A stretch of DNA of 6,105 nucleotides from Cyclobacteriaceae bacterium (GTDB lineage Bacteria > Bacteroidota > Bacteroidia > Cytophagales > Cyclobacteriaceae): positions 1-6,105 of the forward strand of contig JANYDR010000434.1 in the NCBI GenBank assembly GCA_025363495.1, read 5' to 3'. The notes below the pieces were generated by a model, which saw only the letters and a program-made list of their open reading frames with translations, was not told the origin of the DNA and did no database searches. Below, one piece after another: positions 4,598-6,105 of the stretch. Every line of letters begins with the position of its first letter. The first letter of the stretch is position 1. Position numbers and translations under genes: made by a program.

Positions 4598-5203
4598 CTA
4601 AAGCAGTGGTGTTAAAATTCTCACAAGATTCGCCGCCACTATCTTATGCCCTTCAACATTAGGGTGAATGCCATCGGCCTGATTTAATTTTTCAATGCCA
4701 CCAACGCCCTCCAGTAAAAAAGGAATCAATACTGCATTATTTTTTTTGGCAATGTCTTTAAAGAGATTTTGAAACGAGGTTGAGTAATCTTTACCCATGT
4801 TGGGAGGCACCATCATTCCTGCCAGCACAATCCTGCAAGTGGGATACTTTGATTTTACTTTATCGATAATTGTTTGAAGATTTTTCCTGGTTTGATCAAT
4901 AGGTAGCCCTCGCAAGCCATCATTTCCACCCAGTTCAAGAACAAAAACATCAATCGGTTGCCGAAGTATCCAATCAACTCTTGCAAGTCCTCCAGCGGTA
5001 GTCTCTCCACTAAGTCCAGCGTTTACTACTTTTGTATTTGATCCGTTTTTTAGGAGTGACTTTTCTACTAACGCGGGGAACGCTTCTTCCGGGGATAATC
5101 CATAACCCGCCGTGAGGCTGTCGCCAAAAAAGAGGACCACTTTTTGAGAAGTTGTCTGAAAAAGCATCACTGACACAATAAAGAGGAATATCTTGCCGAC
5201 CAT
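4598..5203 (-). CDS. tesA: TesA-type arylesterase / lysophospholipase (SGNH hydrolase)
   Basis: This 201-residue enzyme belongs to the TesA family: multifunctional acyl-CoA thioesterase I, protease I and lysophospholipase L1. An N-terminal hydrophobic segment (~1-15) looks like a signal peptide, as in periplasmic E. coli TesA. Block I is FFGDSLTAGYGL with nucleophile Ser29. Block II is NAGLSGETTAGG with oxyanion Gly66. Block III is LGGNDGLRGLP with Asn94. Block V is ADGIHPN with Asp177 and His180. Also diagnostic is LAGMMVPPNMG (127-137), the loop before the C-terminal helix. It probably hydrolyses lysophospholipids or aryl and acyl esters in the periplasm. It is divergent from the LolD/YbbA-type ABC operon, as tesA is from ybbA-ybbP in E. 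coli, which strengthens the call. Length is normal, all catalytic residues are present, and no Shine-Dalgarno is seen. Confidence 0.93.
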   Translation of the reverse strand: MVGKIFLFIVSVMLFQTTSQKVVLFFGDSLTAGYGLSPEEAFPALVEKSLLKNGSNTKVVNAGLSGETTAGGLARVDWILRQPIDVFVLELGGNDGLRGLPIDQTRKNLQTIIDKVKSKYPTCRIVLAGMMVPPNMGKDYSTSFQNLFKDIAKKNNAVLIPFLLEGVGGIEKLNQADGIHPNVEGHKIVAANLVRILTPLL

Positions 5204-5273
5204 AGCTTAAGCGATTGCGTTTAAAACAATTTTAGTTAATTAACGATTCATTTCACGATCAGGTAGACGTTAT
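5204..5273. promoter_or_regulatory. Divergent promoter region tesA / ybbA with central palindrome
   Basis: Both genes must be transcribed outward from these 70 AT-rich bases. A perfect 10-bp palindrome GTTAATTAAC lies near the centre (5235-5244). For tesA, TAAAATTG on the minus strand (complement of 5227-5234) is one base off TAnnTTTG and leaves a short leader. No matching TTTG upstream element is seen. The palindrome could be an operator shared by both directions, or simply AT-rich promoter DNA. Confidence 0.4.
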
Positions 5274-5966
5274 ATGGCAGAAATACTTTTATCAGTGGAG
5301 GACCTTACCAAGGCCTACCCATCCGGAGGCAGGGAACTAGTGGTTCTCGATCACGTATCATTTAGCGTGGAGCAGGGATCACGCATTGCCCTCATAGGCC
5401 CATCGGGCAGCGGTAAGACCACCCTGTTGGGCTTATGCGCCGGCCTGGATGTTCCTACAAGTGGCTCTGTGTCACTGATGGGTTTTAAGTTAAACGCCAT
5501 GGACGAAGACGATCGTGCCTATCTGAGGAATCAGTTTACCGGGTTTGTATTCCAAAACTTTCAGTTGCTCTCTACTCTCACGGCCATCGAAAACGTTATG
5601 GTGCCGCTGGAATTACGGGGCGAACGCAACGCCGGTCCTAAGGCAAAAGAATTGCTTGCCCGTGTTGGGCTTGGTGACAGGCTTGATCATTATCCTTCAC
5701 AGCTCTCTGGCGGTGAGCAGCAGCGTGTAGCTATCGCGCGTGCATTTATAACATCGCCTAAAATATTATTTGCCGATGAGCCAACAGGAAACCTTGATGA
5801 AGAAAATGCAAAACAGGTAATTGATCTTTTATTCGGAATCAACGGAGAAGAGAAGACAACACTTGTGCTGGTAACTCATAATATTGAACTGGCCCAGAAA
5901 ACTGACCGCATCTTACAGATGAAAGGTGGAAGAATAGTGGAGGAGAGATTACTGGCGACTGTATGA
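5274..5966 (+). CDS. ybbA: ABC transporter ATP-binding protein, LolD/YbbA type
   Basis: This is a complete 230-residue ABC ATPase of the MacB/LolD/YbbA class. Walker A is GPSGSGKTT (42-50), the Q-loop is FVFQ with Gln94, the signature is LSGGEQQ (144-150), Walker B is ILFADE (164-169), the D-loop is GNLD (172-175), and the switch His is 202 in VTHN. FVFQNFQLLSTLTAIENVMV and DEPTGNLD are diagnostic of this class, which powers FtsX-type permeases in mechanotransmission rather than nutrient import. The stop overlaps the next start by ATGA, so ATPase and permease are translationally coupled and should form one complex. With tesA divergent upstream, the set matches the E. coli tesA/ybbA-ybbP order, which is why I use this symbol; lolD-like is the alternative. 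The work probably concerns lipids or lipoproteins at the inner membrane, but no substrate is shown by the sequence. Confidence 0.93.
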   Translation: MAEILLSVEDLTKAYPSGGRELVVLDHVSFSVEQGSRIALIGPSGSGKTTLLGLCAGLDVPTSGSVSLMGFKLNAMDEDDRAYLRNQFTGFVFQNFQLLSTLTAIENVMVPLELRGERNAGPKAKELLARVGLGDRLDHYPSQLSGGEQQRVAIARAFITSPKILFADEPTGNLDEENAKQVIDLLFGINGEEKTTLVLVTHNIELAQKTDRILQMKGGRIVEERLLATV

Positions 5967-6105
5967 TCGAATACTTCATCAAGATCAAACGGGACATTCG
6001 TCCGGTGTGGCGCGACCGCTGGGTGTGGATCATGGCCTGGCGAGATGCGCGAAAGAATTTTTCAAGGTTATTTCTGTTAGTGTCTTCATTGATAACTGGT
6101 ATTGC
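5963..6105 (+). CDS. ybbP: FtsX-type ABC permease, YbbP-like (N-terminus only)
   Basis: The first 47 codons lie in the window and run off the right edge. The ATG overlaps the TGA of the ATPase gene (ATGA, 5963-5966), which fixes the start and shows tight coupling. The N-terminus reads MIEYFIKIKRDIRPVWRDRW, then WIMAWRDARKNFSRLFLLVS leading into the first membrane segment (~residues 37-47). The 'W.MAWRD.R.N..RL' lead-in is typical of the large YbbP/LolE-like permeases that pair with YbbA-type ATPases. Such proteins usually exceed 800 residues with ten membrane segments, so nearly all of it lies outside this window. It is presumably the membrane partner of the adjacent ATPase. Confidence 0.88.
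   Translation, partial: MIEYFIKIKRDIRPVWRDRWVWIMAWRDARKNFSRLFLLVSSLITGI

Overview
The window looks like a chromosomal stretch from a member of the Bacteroidota, most likely a Cytophagales-type organism. This rests on general character, not on a marker gene. Leaders are AT-rich and mostly lack Shine-Dalgarno sequences. There is a TAnnTTTG-like promoter box. One small lipoprotein has an ITSC lipobox followed by lysines. A truncated protein matches a secreted Bacteroidota family usually labelled 'asparagine synthetase B'. Intergenic DNA is full of the CACAGAT/ATCTGTG and heptamer repeats common in this phylum.

Layout. Positions 1-160 (minus) hold the N-terminus of the secreted 'asparagine synthetase B'-like protein. 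It is divergent from a complete MacB/FtsX-type ABC permease (265-1488, plus) that has no ATPase gene beside it. A repeat-rich non-coding stretch follows (about 1534-1950), made of several hairpins and repeated ATCTGTG motifs. Next are two small minus-strand genes of unknown function (2401-2775, then 1961-2356). They look like an operon and are separated by a five-unit heptamer tandem repeat that runs up to the second start codon. Upstream of the pair is an AT-rich promoter-like zone with two CTAA-N5-TTAG dyads exactly 22 bp apart. A further gene-poor stretch (2806-3334) carries another copy of the ATCTGTG repeat. The unknown pair is therefore flanked by imperfect 22-bp direct repeats (1927-1948 and 3033-3054).

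From 3335 the window returns to ordinary genes. A small lipocalin-like lipoprotein (3335-3904) is followed after 7 bp by a secreted SGNH/GDSL hydrolase (3912-4568). A second SGNH hydrolase, of the TesA/arylesterase type (4598-5203, minus), converges on it. TesA is divergent from an ABC ATPase of the LolD/YbbA type (5274-5966). That ATPase overlaps by ATGA the start of its FtsX-type permease (5963 to the window end). The order tesA (minus) / ybbA-ybbP (plus) is the same as in Escherichia coli, so this is a conserved envelope-lipid neighbourhood.

The ordinary genes together suggest cell-envelope work: export or extraction of hydrophobic substrates by ABC systems, and ester or thioester hydrolysis in the periplasm. 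The less ordinary part is 1489-3334. It holds an unrecognised two-gene cassette with operator-like dyads, a tandem repeat in its internal leader, and related repeats on both sides. Nothing in the sequence alone proves what it does. I found no tRNA, rRNA, CRISPR array, transposase or integrase.
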